Of a stretch of DNA of 64,000 nt, positions 39,341 through 48,777 are shown piece after piece. The translations under genes and the position numbers were made by a program. The notes beneath the pieces were generated by a model. It searched no databases and had not been told where the DNA came from. It saw only the letters and a list, made by a program, of their open reading frames with translations. Source of the DNA: Mesorhizobium sp. WSM3860 (GTDB taxonomy: Bacteria > Pseudomonadota > Alphaproteobacteria > Rhizobiales > Rhizobiaceae); contig NZ_NSGF01000002.1 in assembly GCF_002294995.1 (NCBI RefSeq), positions 455,056-519,055 on the forward strand, read 5' to 3'. Numbering within the stretch: position 1 is the first letter of the stretch; every line of letters starts with the position of its first letter.

Positions 39341-40300
39341 TTACTTGATGAGCCCTTTTTCCTTGTAATATTTCTCCGCGCCGGGATGCAGCGGCACCGG
39401 CATGCCGTCCAGCGCCTTGGCCGGATCGATCGCCTTGGCGGCGGCATGGGCGGCGGCGAGCTGGTCGAGATGCTCGAACATCAGCTTGGTCATCTGATAG
39501 GCGGTCTCGTCGGAAACATCGGCCCGGGTGACGAGGAAATTGCCGACCGCGGCGGTGGCGACGTCTTCGGTCTGGCCCTCATAGGTGCCCTTGGGAATAA
39601 CGACCGAAAGATAGGGCGAGCCGATCTTGGCGACCTCCTCGGCCGGCACGGCGACGACATTGATCGGCAGCGAGGTGGCGAGGTCGCGAATCGAGGCGAC
39701 GCCGAGGCCCGCCGACTGCAGCGTGGCGTCGAGCTGCCGGTTCTTGATCAACTCGACCGACTCGGCGAATGGCAGGTACTCGATCCGTCCGAGATCCTCA
39801 TATTTCAGCCCGGCGGCGGCGAAGATGGCGCGGGCGTTGAGCTCGGTGCCGGAGGCGGGCGCGCCGACCGACAGGCTCTTGCCCTTGAGGTCGGCAAGCG
39901 TCTTGATGCCGGACTCCTTGCTGGCGACGATCTGGATATAGTTGGGATAGATGGCGGCGATGCCGCGCAGCTTGTCGAGCTTGCCGGGGAAGCCGGCCTC
40001 GGTGTTGCCTTCGGCGGCGAGCTTGACGGAATCGCCGAGCGCGAAGGCGATCTCGCCCTTGCCCTGCTGCAGCAGGTTGAGGTTCTCGACCGACGCCTTG
40101 GTTGCCTGCACCTGGGTGCGGGCGCCTTGGATGCCCTTGCCGTAGATCTCCGACAGCGCGACGCCGAGCGGATAATAGACACCCGACGTGCCGCCGGTCA
40201 GCACGTTGATGAATTCCTGTGCCCCAGCCGACATGGCGCCGAGGCCGAGCGACAATGCCAAAGCGCCGGCGGCAACAAATTTCGTCCTGAAATTGAGCAT
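39341..40300 (-). CDS. TAXI family TRAP transporter solute receptor
   Basis: A 319-residue periplasmic binding protein with a signal peptide (FVAAGALALSLGLGAMSAGA, cleavage before QEF). The mature start INVLTGGTSGVYYPLGVALSEI is the defining TAXI motif, and QATKASVENLNLLQQGKGEIAFALGDS and KGKSLSVGAPASGTELNARAI follow as in family members. AGGAGGAGG before the ATG at 40300 fixes the start; the in-frame extension upstream enters a dispersed repeat. It delivers the ligand to the fused permease. Ligand unknown. Confidence 0.92.
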   Translation of the reverse strand: MLNFRTKFVAAGALALSLGLGAMSAGAQEFINVLTGGTSGVYYPLGVALSEIYGKGIQGARTQVQATKASVENLNLLQQGKGEIAFALGDSVKLAAEGNTEAGFPGKLDKLRGIAAIYPNYIQIVASKESGIKTLADLKGKSLSVGAPASGTELNARAIFAAAGLKYEDLGRIEYLPFAESVELIKNRQLDATLQSAGLGVASIRDLATSLPINVVAVPAEEVAKIGSPYLSVVIPKGTYEGQTEDVATAAVGNFLVTRADVSDETAYQMTKLMFEHLDQLAAAHAAAKAIDPAKALDGMPVPLHPGAEKYYKEKGLIK

Positions 40301-40403
40301 TATGCTTTCCTCCTCCTGAAATGGTCGCGCCGCCTCCGCTCGGCGCGAAGCTAGGAGTTTAGACAGGAGGCGCCAAATGCCAACCCGCAATTGCAGACCC
40401 TTC

Positions 40404-40459
40404 TGTTTGACCATGATCTTTTTCCAAAAACCGGAATCCACCTTTTGGGATCATGGTCT
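40404..40459. repeat. Dispersed repeat, family E, copy 1
   Basis: TGTTTGACCATGATC-TTTTTCCAAAAACCGG and a right part CCTTTTGGGATCATGGTCT; the ends ACCATGATC and GATCATGGT are inverted. The partner copy at 52990-53045 is the reverse complement with few changes. The rest of the 309-base gap 40301-40609 shows nothing more that I can name. Confidence 0.75.
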
Positions 40460-40609
40460 AGACGAACGGTTGAGGGGTGCAGAAAGCGCCGGCTTGCGCT
40501 CGATTGCTTTGGGGACGAAAGATTTCCGCGGCGCCTGTCGAAATCGGCCGTGGCCGCACGACATAGGTCGGCCCGCGACAACGCGGCCTTCGAGAAAACG
40601 GAGAAGACC

Positions 40610-40972
40610 ATGCGATACATGCTTTTGATCTACAATGACGAAGCGGCAATGGCGAATGCGCCGCGCGACAAGACCGAACAGACGCTTGCAGCCTACGGTG
40701 CCTATACCGAAGCCCTGAAGAAATCCGGCGCGTACCTCGCCGGCGAAAGGTTGCGCCCAACCCAGGCGGCCACTTCGATACGGCTCGCCGACGGCAAGAC
40801 CAATGTGCTCGACGGCCCCTACGCCGACACCAAGGAACAGCTTGCCGGCTTCTACATGATCGAAGCGACCGACATCGACACCGCGATGGAATGGGGTGCG
40901 CGCTGTCCGGCAGCCAGCACCGGCACGGTCGAGGTGCGGCCGATCTGGGAAATGACCGACTACCTGTCCTAG
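40610..40972 (+). CDS. YCII-related (DGPF-type) protein
   Basis: A 120-residue protein: MRYMLLIYNDEAA opens the YCII fold, LAAYGAYTEALKKSGAYLAGERLRPTQAATSIR continues it, and LDGPYADTKEQLAGFYMIEATDIDTAMEWGARCP holds the DGPF motif (here DGPY). Such proteins are companions of ECF42-type sigma factors, and the sigma gene follows after 4 bases. Their function is not known; some have a His/Asp pair suggestive of an enzyme. The ATG at 40610 was chosen by the conserved MRYMLLI start. Confidence 0.9.
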   Translation: MRYMLLIYNDEAAMANAPRDKTEQTLAAYGAYTEALKKSGAYLAGERLRPTQAATSIRLADGKTNVLDGPYADTKEQLAGFYMIEATDIDTAMEWGARCPAASTGTVEVRPIWEMTDYLS

Positions 40973-40976
40973 CAAT

Positions 40977-42224
40977 ATGGACAAGCGCCCGGAGACGGCG
41001 CGGGCGGCGGCCGAGGCGGCCGCCCGGCAGAGCTACGGCAAGCTGGTCGCCTATCTCGCGGCCCGCATGCGCGATGTTGCCGGCGCCGAGGACGCGCTGG
41101 CCGACGCGTTCGCCGCCGCGCTGGAGCGCTGGCCGAAGAGCGGCGTGCCCGAAAAGCCGGAGGCCTGGCTGCTGGCGGTGGCGCGCCGCCGCGACGTCGA
41201 CGCCGTGCGGCGCCGACTGACCGGCGAGGCGGCCCGCGACCACCTGCAGCTGATTGCCGAAGAGGCGGAGGCGCGCATGACGAATGAGGATCTGCCCGAC
41301 GAGCGGCTGAGGCTGATGTTTGCCTGCGCACATCCGGCGATCGAGGCCAGCGTACGCGCGCCGCTGATCCTGCAGACCGTGCTGGGCTTCGACGCCGCAA
41401 CCATCGCCTCGGCCTTTCTGGTCTCGCCGACGACGATGGGCCAGCGCCTGGTGCGCGCCAAGAGCCGCATCCGCGAGGCCGGCATCCCCTTCAGGGTACC
41501 GGAGCGGGCCGAGCTCGGCGAGCGGCTCGAGGCGGTGCTGGAGGCGATTTACGCCACCTTCGCCGAGGGCTGGTCGGATCCGGCCGGCACCGAGACGCGC
41601 CGACGCAACCTGGCCACGGAAGGCATCTGGCTCGGCCGGCTGGTCGCGTCGCTGATTCCGGACGAGCCGGAAACGCTCGGGCTCCTGGCGCTGATGCTTT
41701 TCGCCGACGCCCGGCGCTTGGCGCGGCGCAGCCCCGACGGCGATTTCGTGCCGCTCGCGGAGCAGGACATCGCGCTTTGGGACGACAAGCTGATCGACGA
41801 GGCGGAAGCGCTGCTCAGGCGCGCCGCGATCAGGGGAACCATCGGCCGCTACCAATTGGAGGCTGCGGTGCAGTCGGCGCACACTGCAAGACGGCGGAGC
41901 GGCCGCACCGACTGGACCGCGATCCGTCAGCTTTACGACGCGCTGATGGCGATTGCCGGCTCGCCGGTGGTGGCGATCAACCGCGCCGTGGCGATCGCCG
42001 AAGCCGAGGGCGCTGCCGAGGGTCTTGCCGCGCTCGACGAGATCGGCAGCGACAAGCGGCTTGGCGAATACCAGCCTTACTGGGCGGCGCGGGCGGAGCT
42101 CTCAGCCCGGCTCGGCAAGACAGCCGAGGCCGCCGAGGCCTATGATCGGGCGATCGGACTCGAGCGCGATCCGGCCTTGCGCCGTTTCCTGCAGGCCGAG
42201 CGGGGGAAGCTAGTCCGCAACTGA
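40977..42224 (+). CDS. ECF42-type RNA polymerase sigma factor with C-terminal TPR domain
   Basis: A 415-residue extracytoplasmic-function sigma factor. Sigma region 2 is residues about 20-85 (SYGKLVAYLAARMRDVAGAEDALADAFAAALERWP, PEAWLLAVARRRDVD), region 4 about 120-175 (PLILQTVLGFDAATIASAFLVSPTTMGQRLVRAKSRIREAGIPF). The 240-residue extension is the helical, TPR-like domain of group ECF42 (formerly SigJ/RpoE-like), needed for function in studied members in place of an anti-sigma factor. Directly downstream of its DGPF partner. The inducing signal is unknown. Confidence 0.92.
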   Translation: MDKRPETARAAAEAAARQSYGKLVAYLAARMRDVAGAEDALADAFAAALERWPKSGVPEKPEAWLLAVARRRDVDAVRRRLTGEAARDHLQLIAEEAEARMTNEDLPDERLRLMFACAHPAIEASVRAPLILQTVLGFDAATIASAFLVSPTTMGQRLVRAKSRIREAGIPFRVPERAELGERLEAVLEAIYATFAEGWSDPAGTETRRRNLATEGIWLGRLVASLIPDEPETLGLLALMLFADARRLARRSPDGDFVPLAEQDIALWDDKLIDEAEALLRRAAIRGTIGRYQLEAAVQSAHTARRRSGRTDWTAIRQLYDALMAIAGSPVVAINRAVAIAEAEGAAEGLAALDEIGSDKRLGEYQPYWAARAELSARLGKTAEAAEAYDRAIGLERDPALRRFLQAERGKLVRN

Positions 42225-42246
42225 GACGAGACGCCAGTTCTGGCAA

Positions 42247-42876
42247 TTACTCCTGCGGCCACATCTCATGAGAAAGGTTCAGCTTCCGCATGATCGTATG
42301 CCGGCGCAACTTGCCCCACAGCCGTTCGATGTTGGGCCAGACCACGCGAGCGCCCTTGGTGTCGGGATGCCAGGCCACCAGCATCACGAGATAGATGTCG
42401 GCAAGCGAAAGTTCCTCACCGGCCAGCCACTCACGGCCGGCGAGCGCGCTGTCGACGATGGCAAAGCCGCGCTCCATTTCGGCGATAGCTGCCTCCTTCA
42501 CCGCCTGCACGGTGTCGGCGTCGGCGGTGTAACGGTGGGCATAATAGAGCCTCAGGATCGCGGGATAGAGCGCCGACGACATGAAGGCCATCCAGCGCAG
42601 GAAATCGGCGCGGGCCGGCGAGCCAGCTAGCGGCGCCAGATGCGCTTCTGGATGACGCTCGGCGAGCAGGATGCAGATCGCCGCCGATTCGGTCATCGAG
42701 CGGCCGTCGGGCAACGTCAGCGCCGGCACCTGGTTCAACGGGCTGATGGCGAGGAAAGCAGGATCGGGCGGATCCTTCTTCGGCACGTCGATCTGCTGGA
42801 AAGGCGCGCCGGCCATGGCCAGGGCCGCCTCGACGACGAAGCCACCGCTGCCGGGGCGCGTGTAAAGCTTGTACAT
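42247..42876 (-). CDS. Glutathione S-transferase family protein
   Basis: A 209-residue GST. The N-terminal thioredoxin fold (YKLYTRPGSGGFVVEAALAMAGAPFQQIDV) has Ser in the PGSGG loop as the probable glutathione-activating residue. NQVPALTLPDGRSMTESAAICILLAERHPEA is the cis-proline and SNAIL/TRAIL-like motif, and ADIYLVMLVAWHP lies in the all-helical C-terminal domain. GGGAGGATTTT precedes the start at 42876. Convergent with the sigma gene at 22 bases. Substrate not predictable. Confidence 0.9.
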   Translation of the reverse strand: MYKLYTRPGSGGFVVEAALAMAGAPFQQIDVPKKDPPDPAFLAISPLNQVPALTLPDGRSMTESAAICILLAERHPEAHLAPLAGSPARADFLRWMAFMSSALYPAILRLYYAHRYTADADTVQAVKEAAIAEMERGFAIVDSALAGREWLAGEELSLADIYLVMLVAWHPDTKGARVVWPNIERLWGKLRRHTIMRKLNLSHEMWPQE

Positions 42877-43021
42877 AAAATCCTCCCGCCGGCCGATTCG
42901 AGGCCGGCGGCGATTTGAACCGGAAGCAACTGCCGGCTCAAGCGAGAGGCTGGCGCTGCCAACGCCTTTTTTCAGCGGTCCAGCGGCGCTTCGTGATGGC
43001 CAGGCCGATTCCTGGACTGCC

Positions 43022-44002
43022 CTACGCCCCCAGTCCGTCGAACAGGATTGTCGAAAGATAGCGCTCGGCGAAGGACGGGATGACGACGACGAGGTTCTTG
43101 CCCTTGTTTTCCGGCCGCGAGCCGACGACGATCGCCGCCTGCAGCGCAGCACCCGACGAGATGCCGACCGGCACCCCTTCGAGGCGCGCGACGAGGCGTG
43201 CATTGGCGACCGAATCCTCGTTCGAGACCCTGACGATCTCGTCATAGATCGTGGTGTCGAGGATCTTGGGAGCGAAGCCGGCGCCGATGCCTTGAATCTT
43301 GTGCGGGCCGGGCTGGCCACCGGAGAGCACCGGCGAGGCTTCCGGCTCGACCGCGACGACTTGCAGCGAGGGCTTGCGCTTCTTCAGCACCTGGCCGACG
43401 CCGGTGATGGTGCCGCCGGTGCCGATGCCGGCGACGAAGATGTCGACCTCGCCATTGGTGTCGTTCCAAACCTCCTCTGCCGTGGTGCGGCGGTGGATTT
43501 CCGGATTGGCCGGATTCTCGAACTGCTGCGGGATGATGGCGTTGGGCAGCGTCGCGGCAAGCTCGTCGGCCTTGGCGATGGCGCCCTTCATGCCTTTCGG
43601 CCCTTCGGTGAGGACCAATTCGGCGCCGAGCAGCGCCAGCATCTTGCGACGTTCGACCGACATCGTCTCCGGCATGGTGAGAATCAGCTTGTAACCCTTG
43701 GCGGCGGCGGCGAAGGCCAGCGCGATGCCGGTGTTGCCGGAGGTCGGCTCGATCAGCGTGGTCTTGCCGGGCGCAATCTTGCCAGCCTCCTCCAGCGCCT
43801 CGATCATCGAGACGCCGATGCGGTCCTTGACCGAGGCGATCGGGTTGAAGAATTCGAGCTTGGCCATCACGTTGGCGACGATGCCCTTCTCCTTGGCGAA
43901 TTTATCCAGCCGCACCAGCGGCGTGTCTCCAATCGTCTCGGTGATCGAGTTGAAGATGCGGCCGCGGCCGGGGACGCGCGCGGAGGTGACGGGCTTGTTC
44001 AT
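43022..44002 (-). CDS. cysK: Cysteine synthase A
   Basis: Makes L-cysteine from O-acetylserine and sulfide. The 326-residue PLP enzyme has Lys59 in [20 protein letters not shown] near 84-93 binding substrate, [11 protein letters not shown] binding the PLP phosphate, and the C-terminal [12 protein letters not shown]. The start [14 protein letters not shown] at 44002 gives a length typical of CysK; an upstream in-frame start at 44128 lacks family similarity. The family's interaction partner CysE is not in this window. No regulatory site could be recognised upstream. Confidence 0.94.
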   Translation of the reverse strand: MNKPVTSARVPGRGRIFNSITETIGDTPLVRLDKFAKEKGIVANVMAKLEFFNPIASVKDRIGVSMIEALEEAGKIAPGKTTLIEPTSGNTGIALAFAAAAKGYKLILTMPETMSVERRKMLALLGAELVLTEGPKGMKGAIAKADELAATLPNAIIPQQFENPANPEIHRRTTAEEVWNDTNGEVDIFVAGIGTGGTITGVGQVLKKRKPSLQVVAVEPEASPVLSGGQPGPHKIQGIGAGFAPKILDTTIYDEIVRVSNEDSVANARLVARLEGVPVGISSGAALQAAIVVGSRPENKGKNLVVVIPSFAERYLSTILFDGLGA

Positions 44003-44190
44003 TGGTTTCGCTCCCAAGGCAAAGGCATAGGCAAACAGAATAAGGCTTTCAGCCGCGCAAGATAGGCTGCCCGCCGAAAATATCCGAGTGGGCCGGTTGC
44101 TGAAAACCTCCCCGCGCCGGAAATGCATTTTCCGGATCGGCCCGTTTCACGGATGCTTTCCCCGAAATGCGGGCCGGTTGAGAATGCGGC

Positions 44191-44811
44191 CTATTGACGG
44201 GCCGCGATGGCGGCTGCCGCTCCCATCATGAAGCCGGCGGCGGTGCGGTTCAGCACCTTCAGCGCGCGCGGCGATTTCAGGAACCAGCGCGCCTTGGCAG
44301 CCAGCGCCAGATAGGGGACCAGCACCACGAACAGCACGACGACGGTAAGCGCGACGAGGATGCCGTAATCGGCCGGCGTGATCGTCTTCAGGTCGACGAT
44401 GGTCGGCGTGATGGCGAGATAGAAGATCATTGTCTTCGGGTTGCCGAGCGTCACCGCAAGCCCGGCGATGAAGCTCGACGCCAGGCCGCCGCTCTTGCCC
44501 TTCCGCGCCTCGACCGTTTCGGGCGAGATGCCGCTCGTCCAGAAGCGCCAGGCAAGGAAGGCGAGATAAGCGACGCCCGCCCACTTGATGGCGAGAAACA
44601 CCATGCCGAAGGTCTGTGCGACGAAGGCGAGGCCGAGCACGACGGCGGTGAGGTAGGTGATGTCGCCGAGCATGAGACCGAACGACATGGCCAGCGACGA
44701 ACGGAAGCCGGAGCCGAGCGCGCGGGCAACAAGCGCCGTCACGCCGGGGCCCGGAATGGCGGCGGCGACGCCGAGGGCGGCGCTGTAGGCGAGAAATCCT
44801 GTCAGTGTCAT
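44191..44811 (-). CDS. LysE/RhtB family amino acid exporter
   Basis: A 206-residue inner-membrane protein with the RhtB start (LAYSAALGVAAAIPGPGVTALVARALGSGFRSSLAMSFGLMLGDITYLTAVVLGLAFVAQ), including PGPG in the first helix, and VTLGNPKTMIFYLAITPTIV in the middle. About six helices. Unlike the LysE protein at 4.5-5.1 kb it has no adjacent regulator. Its neighbour is cysK, so export of cysteine or a related amino acid is a possibility but only a guess. Start ATG 44811. Confidence 0.9.
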   Translation of the reverse strand: MTLTGFLAYSAALGVAAAIPGPGVTALVARALGSGFRSSLAMSFGLMLGDITYLTAVVLGLAFVAQTFGMVFLAIKWAGVAYLAFLAWRFWTSGISPETVEARKGKSGGLASSFIAGLAVTLGNPKTMIFYLAITPTIVDLKTITPADYGILVALTVVVLFVVLVPYLALAAKARWFLKSPRALKVLNRTAAGFMMGAAAAIAARQ

Positions 44812-44923
44812 GGTTTGAACCCAGCGCTATCCCGAGATCGGGATCCAGAGCGGCAGCCTCTTACCACGGCGCCAGGGCGACGTTAATTCCCTTGCGACCG
44901 GATTCGGTTGCACCAGCGCCGCT

Positions 44924-46273
44924 TCAGGACCGGTCGTCGCCATGAGTGACGCGCCATATCGTGCCGTTGCCGTCCTCGGTCAGGATCAACGATCCATCCT
45001 TCGCCACGGCGACACCGACCGGCCGGCCCCAGACCGCATCGTCCGCGATGACGAAGCCGGTGGCGAAATCCTCATATTCGCCGGTCGGCTTGCCATCCTT
45101 GAACTTCAGCCGCACCACCTTGTAGCCGGTGCGGACATTGCGGTTCCACGAGCCGTGCAGGGTGACGAAGGCGTCGCCCTTGTAGTTTGCCGGGAAGTTG
45201 CCACCCTCGTAAAAGGCGATGTTGAGCGGGGCCGAATGTGCCTGGATCAGCACGTCCGGCACCGTGACCTTGCCGGCGAGATCGGGCCGCGCGTCCTTGT
45301 GGCGCGGATCCTCATTGTCGCCGATATAGTACCAGGGCCAGCCATAGAAGGCGCCGTCCTTGACGGCGGTCGCATATTCGAAAGGCACGTTGTCGCCGAG
45401 CTCGTCGCGTTCGTTGACGACGCACCAGAGCGCGCCCGTAGCCGGCTGCACCGTCATGCCCGAGCAGTTGCGCAGACCGGTGGCGACCATCCTGCGGTTC
45501 TTGCCGTCAGGATCGAAAGCGAGCACATCCGCTCGGCCTTCCTCCGCCCCCCAGGTGGCGCCGAGCGGCGCCGATCTCGCCCATTCTTCGACACCGCCCT
45601 TCGGCCTCGCTCCCATGCCCTCTGCGGTATTCGAGCCCGAGCCGACCGAGAGATATAGCGTCTTGCCGTCGGGCGAAAAAGCGATGTCGCGCGTCCAGTG
45701 ATGGCTCGACGGGATGTCCGAGACGATCGTTTCGGGCTTGCCGGAAGCTTTGAGGTCGCCGTCGCGATAGGCAAAGCGGACGACGCTGTTGCTGTTGGCG
45801 ACATAGACCCATTGCGGCTTGTCGCCCGGCGGATAGAAGGCGATGCCATAGGGCCGGGTCAGGCCTTTGGCGAAGACCGACTTCTCGGCGGGCTTGGCGC
45901 TTCCTTCGGGCAGTCGATAGAGGCGGACCTGGTTCGCCCGGCTGTCGGCGACGAAAAGATCGCCGTTCGGCGCCACGCGCACGACACGCGGGCTGTCGAT
46001 GCCCGAAGCCACCAGCTCGGCCGAAAAGCCGGCTGGAAGGGCCGGCTTGGCATCCTCGGGGCGATCGGTGACACCGCCGCCGTTCGAGGCGGATTCGGCG
46101 ACATTCGGCTTCGGGAGATCGTCAGGCCGGATGAGGCGCCGCACGCCGGGCCGGTCGGCCTTCCAGTCGCCGAAGGCCCTTTTGCCAGTGAGCAAGGGCT
46201 GGTCGGCCTGCTGCGCGAAGGCGCCGGAGGCCATGAGCAAGGCGAGGGCCGCAAGGCCGGCGATCCGTATCAT
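44924..46273 (-). CDS. PQQ-type sugar dehydrogenase (soluble GDH/sorbosone dehydrogenase-like)
   Basis: A 449-residue secreted protein with a signal peptide (LAALALLMASGAFA before QQ) and a six-bladed beta-propeller: LPAGFSAELVASGIDSPRVVRVAPNGDLFVADSRANQVRLYRL, HHWTRDIAFSPDGKTLYLSVGSGSN, ATGLRNCSGMTVQPATGALWCVVNERD and FVTLHGSWNRNVRTGYKVVRL. The H-W-x-R-D pair and GLRN sequence correspond to the PQQ- and calcium-binding region of soluble glucose and aldose dehydrogenases. It probably oxidises sugars in the periplasm if PQQ is available. No PQQ synthesis genes are in the window. Confidence 0.9.
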   Translation of the reverse strand: MIRIAGLAALALLMASGAFAQQADQPLLTGKRAFGDWKADRPGVRRLIRPDDLPKPNVAESASNGGGVTDRPEDAKPALPAGFSAELVASGIDSPRVVRVAPNGDLFVADSRANQVRLYRLPEGSAKPAEKSVFAKGLTRPYGIAFYPPGDKPQWVYVANSNSVVRFAYRDGDLKASGKPETIVSDIPSSHHWTRDIAFSPDGKTLYLSVGSGSNTAEGMGARPKGGVEEWARSAPLGATWGAEEGRADVLAFDPDGKNRRMVATGLRNCSGMTVQPATGALWCVVNERDELGDNVPFEYATAVKDGAFYGWPWYYIGDNEDPRHKDARPDLAGKVTVPDVLIQAHSAPLNIAFYEGGNFPANYKGDAFVTLHGSWNRNVRTGYKVVRLKFKDGKPTGEYEDFATGFVIADDAVWGRPVGVAVAKDGSLILTEDGNGTIWRVTHGDDRS

Positions 46274-46392
46274 GCTGTTCTCCGTTATTCGCCAACGTCT
46301 ATGTCACGATCAGCAACCAGACAGCGAATATCGGGCAGGCTTTCCAAAAGAGAAGCCGGGCATGCAGATTTTTGGCGGGAAGCGCCGGCCGA

Positions 46393-46590
46393 TCAGCTCT
46401 CTTCGATATCCAGATCGTCGTCGAGCTGCTTTTCCAGCGCGACCAGATCGGCCGGCAGAGGCAGGCCCATGGCGCGCATTTCCCTTAGCTTCTCGCGCAA
46501 TTGCTCCTGGATTTCGTGATCGTCTTCCGGCTGGTTCACCATCTCCTCGAGCAGCAGGCTGATCTGGGCCTTGATCGATTCCAGCGCCAT
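46393..46590 (-). CDS. Conserved small acidic protein, 65 residues
   Basis: A 65-residue, highly charged protein (MALESIKAQISLLLEEMVNQ start, EIQEQLREKLREMRAMGL middle, DDDLDIEES end), probably one long helix or a helical hairpin. I do not recognise a named family. AGGAGGG at the right distance supports ATG 46590; an upstream GTG adds two residues. It is 31 bases after hrcA on the same strand, so it may be co-transcribed with this heat-shock repressor. grpE, which often follows hrcA in rhizobia, is not here. Confidence 0.72.
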   Translation of the reverse strand: MALESIKAQISLLLEEMVNQPEDDHEIQEQLREKLREMRAMGLPLPADLVALEKQLDDDLDIEES

Positions 46591-46621
46591 TTCCACCCTC
46601 CTTGCGACGTTCCCCGCTCGC

Positions 46622-47704
46622 CTACCTCAGCATGCGCGAAATCAACTGGGCCGTATAGTCGACCATCGGGACGATGCGGGCATAGTTCAATCGCGTCGGG
46701 CCAATGACGCCCAGCGCGCCGACGACGCGCGCATCCTTGTCGCGATAGGGCGCGACCACGAGCGACGAACCGGACAGCGAAAACAACTTGTTCTCCGAGC
46801 CGATGAAGATGCGCACGCCCGGACCTTCCTCGGCGAGGTCGAGGAGCTGCAGCAGTCCGTCCTGCGTTTCCAGATCCTCGAACAGATGGCGCAGCAATTC
46901 GAGATCGGCCTGGGCCGTGACGTTTTCCAGAAGATTGGCGCGGCCGCGCACGATGAGGCGCGCCGGCAGGCCGCTTTCGGCCCCTGCCCAGACCGCGAGG
47001 CCCTTCTCGACCAGCTCCTGCGACAGCGTGTCGAGAGCCGCCCTGGTCTCGTCCTTGATGCGCGCGATCTCGACCCGCGCCTCGGCCAGCGTGCGGCCGC
47101 GGATATGGGCGTTGAGGAAGTTCGAGGCCTCGTGCAGCTGCGAGACGGTGATACCGGCCGGCAGGTCGACAACGCGGTTCTCGACGTCGCCGTTCTGCGA
47201 CACCAGGACGGCGAGCGCCTTGGTGGGTTCCAACTGGATGAACTCGATGTGCTTCAGAGCCACCTCGTTCTTGGCGGCGAGCACCAGGCCGGCGCCGCGC
47301 GACATGCCGGAGAGCATCTGGCTGGCCTCGGTCAGCATATGCTCCAGCGTGGCGCCCGAGCCCGAGGCGCGCACCTGTGCCTCGATGACCCGACGCTCCT
47401 CGTCGGACAGATCGCCGAGTTCCATGAAGGCATCGACGAAGAAGCGCAGGCCGGTCTGGGTCGGCAGGCGGCCGGCCGAGATATGCGGCGCGTAGATCAG
47501 CCCCAGATGCTCGAGATCGCTCATCACGTTGCGGATGGTGGCCGGCGACAGCGACGACGGCAGGATGCGCGACAAGCTGCGCGAGCCGACCGGCTCGCCG
47601 TCGCGCAGATAGGAATCGACAATCCGCCGGAAGATGTCGCGCGAACGCATATCGAGCGATTGAAGCACGGGCGGCTGCGATGCGGGATCGACTGCCTTGT
47701 TCAT
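46622..47704 (-). CDS. hrcA: Heat-inducible transcription repressor HrcA
   Basis: Repressor of groESL and related heat-shock operons through CIRCE elements. The 360-residue protein has the winged helix [71 protein letters not shown] at residues 20-90 and the long GAF-like and inserted domains ending SRMLR. Start MNKAVDP at 47704 is the normal one, though an open frame continues upstream through the rph gene. No CIRCE inverted repeat is visible here, so hrcA itself may not be self-controlled. Divergent from rph. Confidence 0.95.
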   Translation of the reverse strand: MNKAVDPASQPPVLQSLDMRSRDIFRRIVDSYLRDGEPVGSRSLSRILPSSLSPATIRNVMSDLEHLGLIYAPHISAGRLPTQTGLRFFVDAFMELGDLSDEERRVIEAQVRASGSGATLEHMLTEASQMLSGMSRGAGLVLAAKNEVALKHIEFIQLEPTKALAVLVSQNGDVENRVVDLPAGITVSQLHEASNFLNAHIRGRTLAEARVEIARIKDETRAALDTLSQELVEKGLAVWAGAESGLPARLIVRGRANLLENVTAQADLELLRHLFEDLETQDGLLQLLDLAEEGPGVRIFIGSENKLFSLSGSSLVVAPYRDKDARVVGALGVIGPTRLNYARIVPMVDYTAQLISRMLR

Positions 47705-47730
47705 TCCAGCGAAAAACCTCCTATTGAAAG

Positions 47731-47758
47731 ATATAGACTTAAGCCCCCCTGGCGCAAC
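47731..47758 (-). promoter_or_regulatory. Candidate hrcA promoter
   Basis: On the minus strand CTATAT (47736-47731) is a perfect rhizobial -10, with GTTGCG (47758-47753) at 16 bases as a weak -35. AGGAGG lies between it and the start codon. Between it and rph, the stretches TTGCGCC, TTGGCGCC and TTTGCGCC recur among C/T runs; their meaning is unknown. Confidence 0.45.
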
Positions 47759-47870
47759 CCGGGCCATTTTCCCTTGCGCCCCGCTTCCTTGGCGCCCTTT
47801 TCCTTTGCGCCGTCCGTCGCATGCGTCTACAAGCCGCCGACGAATCCAAAACCAAAGGAAAGAAGGCCGA

Positions 47871-48587
47871 ATGCGCCCCTCCAAACGCCAGCCCGACGAA
47901 ATGCGCGCCATCTCCTTCGAGCGCGGCGTCTCCAAGCATGCCGAAGGCTCGTGCCTGGTGAAGTTCGGCGACACGCATGTGCTGTGCACGGCGAGCCTGG
48001 AGGAAAAGGTGCCGGCCTGGATGCGCAATTCCGGCAAGGGCTGGGTTACGGCCGAATACGGCATGCTGCCGCGCTCGACGGGCGAGCGCATGCGCCGCGA
48101 GGCCTCCGCCGGCAAGCAGGGCGGCCGCACGCTGGAGATCCAGCGCCTGATCGGTCGTTCGTTGCGCGCCGTCGTCGACCTGCAGGCGCTGGGCGAACAG
48201 CAGATCACCGTCGACTGCGACGTCATCCAGGCCGACGGCGGCACCCGCACCGCCTCGATCACCGGCGGCTGGGTGGCGCTATACGATTGCCTGCGCTGGA
48301 TGGAAGCGCGCCAGATGGCCAGCGTTTCCAAGGTGCTCAAGGACCATGTCGCGGCGATCTCCTGCGGCATCCATGACGGACAGCCGGTCATCGATCTCGA
48401 TTATCTCGAGGATTCCTCGGCCGGCACCGACGCCAATTTCGTCATGACCGGCAAGGGCGGCATCGTCGAGATCCAGGGCACGGCGGAAGGCGAGCCCTTC
48501 TCCGAAGAGCAGTTTTCGGCGCTGATGGGACTGGCCAAAAAAGGTATTTCTCGGCTGGTGAGCCTGCAACAGATGGCTGTGGCGTAG
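47871..48587 (+). CDS. rph: Ribonuclease PH
   Basis: Phosphorolytic 3'-5' exoribonuclease that trims tRNA precursors. The 238-residue protein is full length: [44 protein letters not shown] at the start, [14 protein letters not shown] and [19 protein letters not shown] in the phosphate-binding region, and [25 protein letters not shown] near the active site. ATG 47871 gives the family start; AAAGGAAAG lies before it. It is divergent from hrcA and followed by a mosaic repeat, then VOC, rdgB and hemW genes. Confidence 0.96.
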   Translation: MRPSKRQPDEMRAISFERGVSKHAEGSCLVKFGDTHVLCTASLEEKVPAWMRNSGKGWVTAEYGMLPRSTGERMRREASAGKQGGRTLEIQRLIGRSLRAVVDLQALGEQQITVDCDVIQADGGTRTASITGGWVALYDCLRWMEARQMASVSKVLKDHVAAISCGIHDGQPVIDLDYLEDSSAGTDANFVMTGKGGIVEIQGTAEGEPFSEEQFSALMGLAKKGISRLVSLQQMAVA

Positions 48588-48610
48588 GGTTATTGATGAG
48601 GTTGGCGATC

Positions 48611-48776
48611 CTTCGCACCCCCCTCTGGCCTGCCGGCCATCTCGCCTGCAAGGGGGGAGATTGGGCGTTGTCTTGGCTTTCGCCAATCACCAACGTTGCA
48701 GAGTGTGCGGCGACTCGGAAGCTGCCAATCTCCCCCCTTGCGGGGGAGATGTCCGGCAGGACAGAGGGGGGTGCGT
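48611..48776. repeat. RIME-like mosaic palindrome, full copy
   Basis: Outer modules CACCCCCCTCTGGCCTGCCG and its inverse CGGCAGGACAGAGGGGGGTG enclose hairpins with CTCCCCCCTTGCGGGGGAG, and the middle word TTCGCCAATCACCAACGTTG lies at 48679-48698. The right end touches the GTG start of the next gene, so the repeat supplies that gene's upstream sequence. Confidence 0.85.
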
Positions 48777-48777
48777 C

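Noticed and set aside
47705..47870. A CIRCE element before hrcA or rph.
   Set aside because: No TTAGCACTC-N9-GAGTGCTAA or close variant is present; only C/T-rich repeats with GCGCC words.
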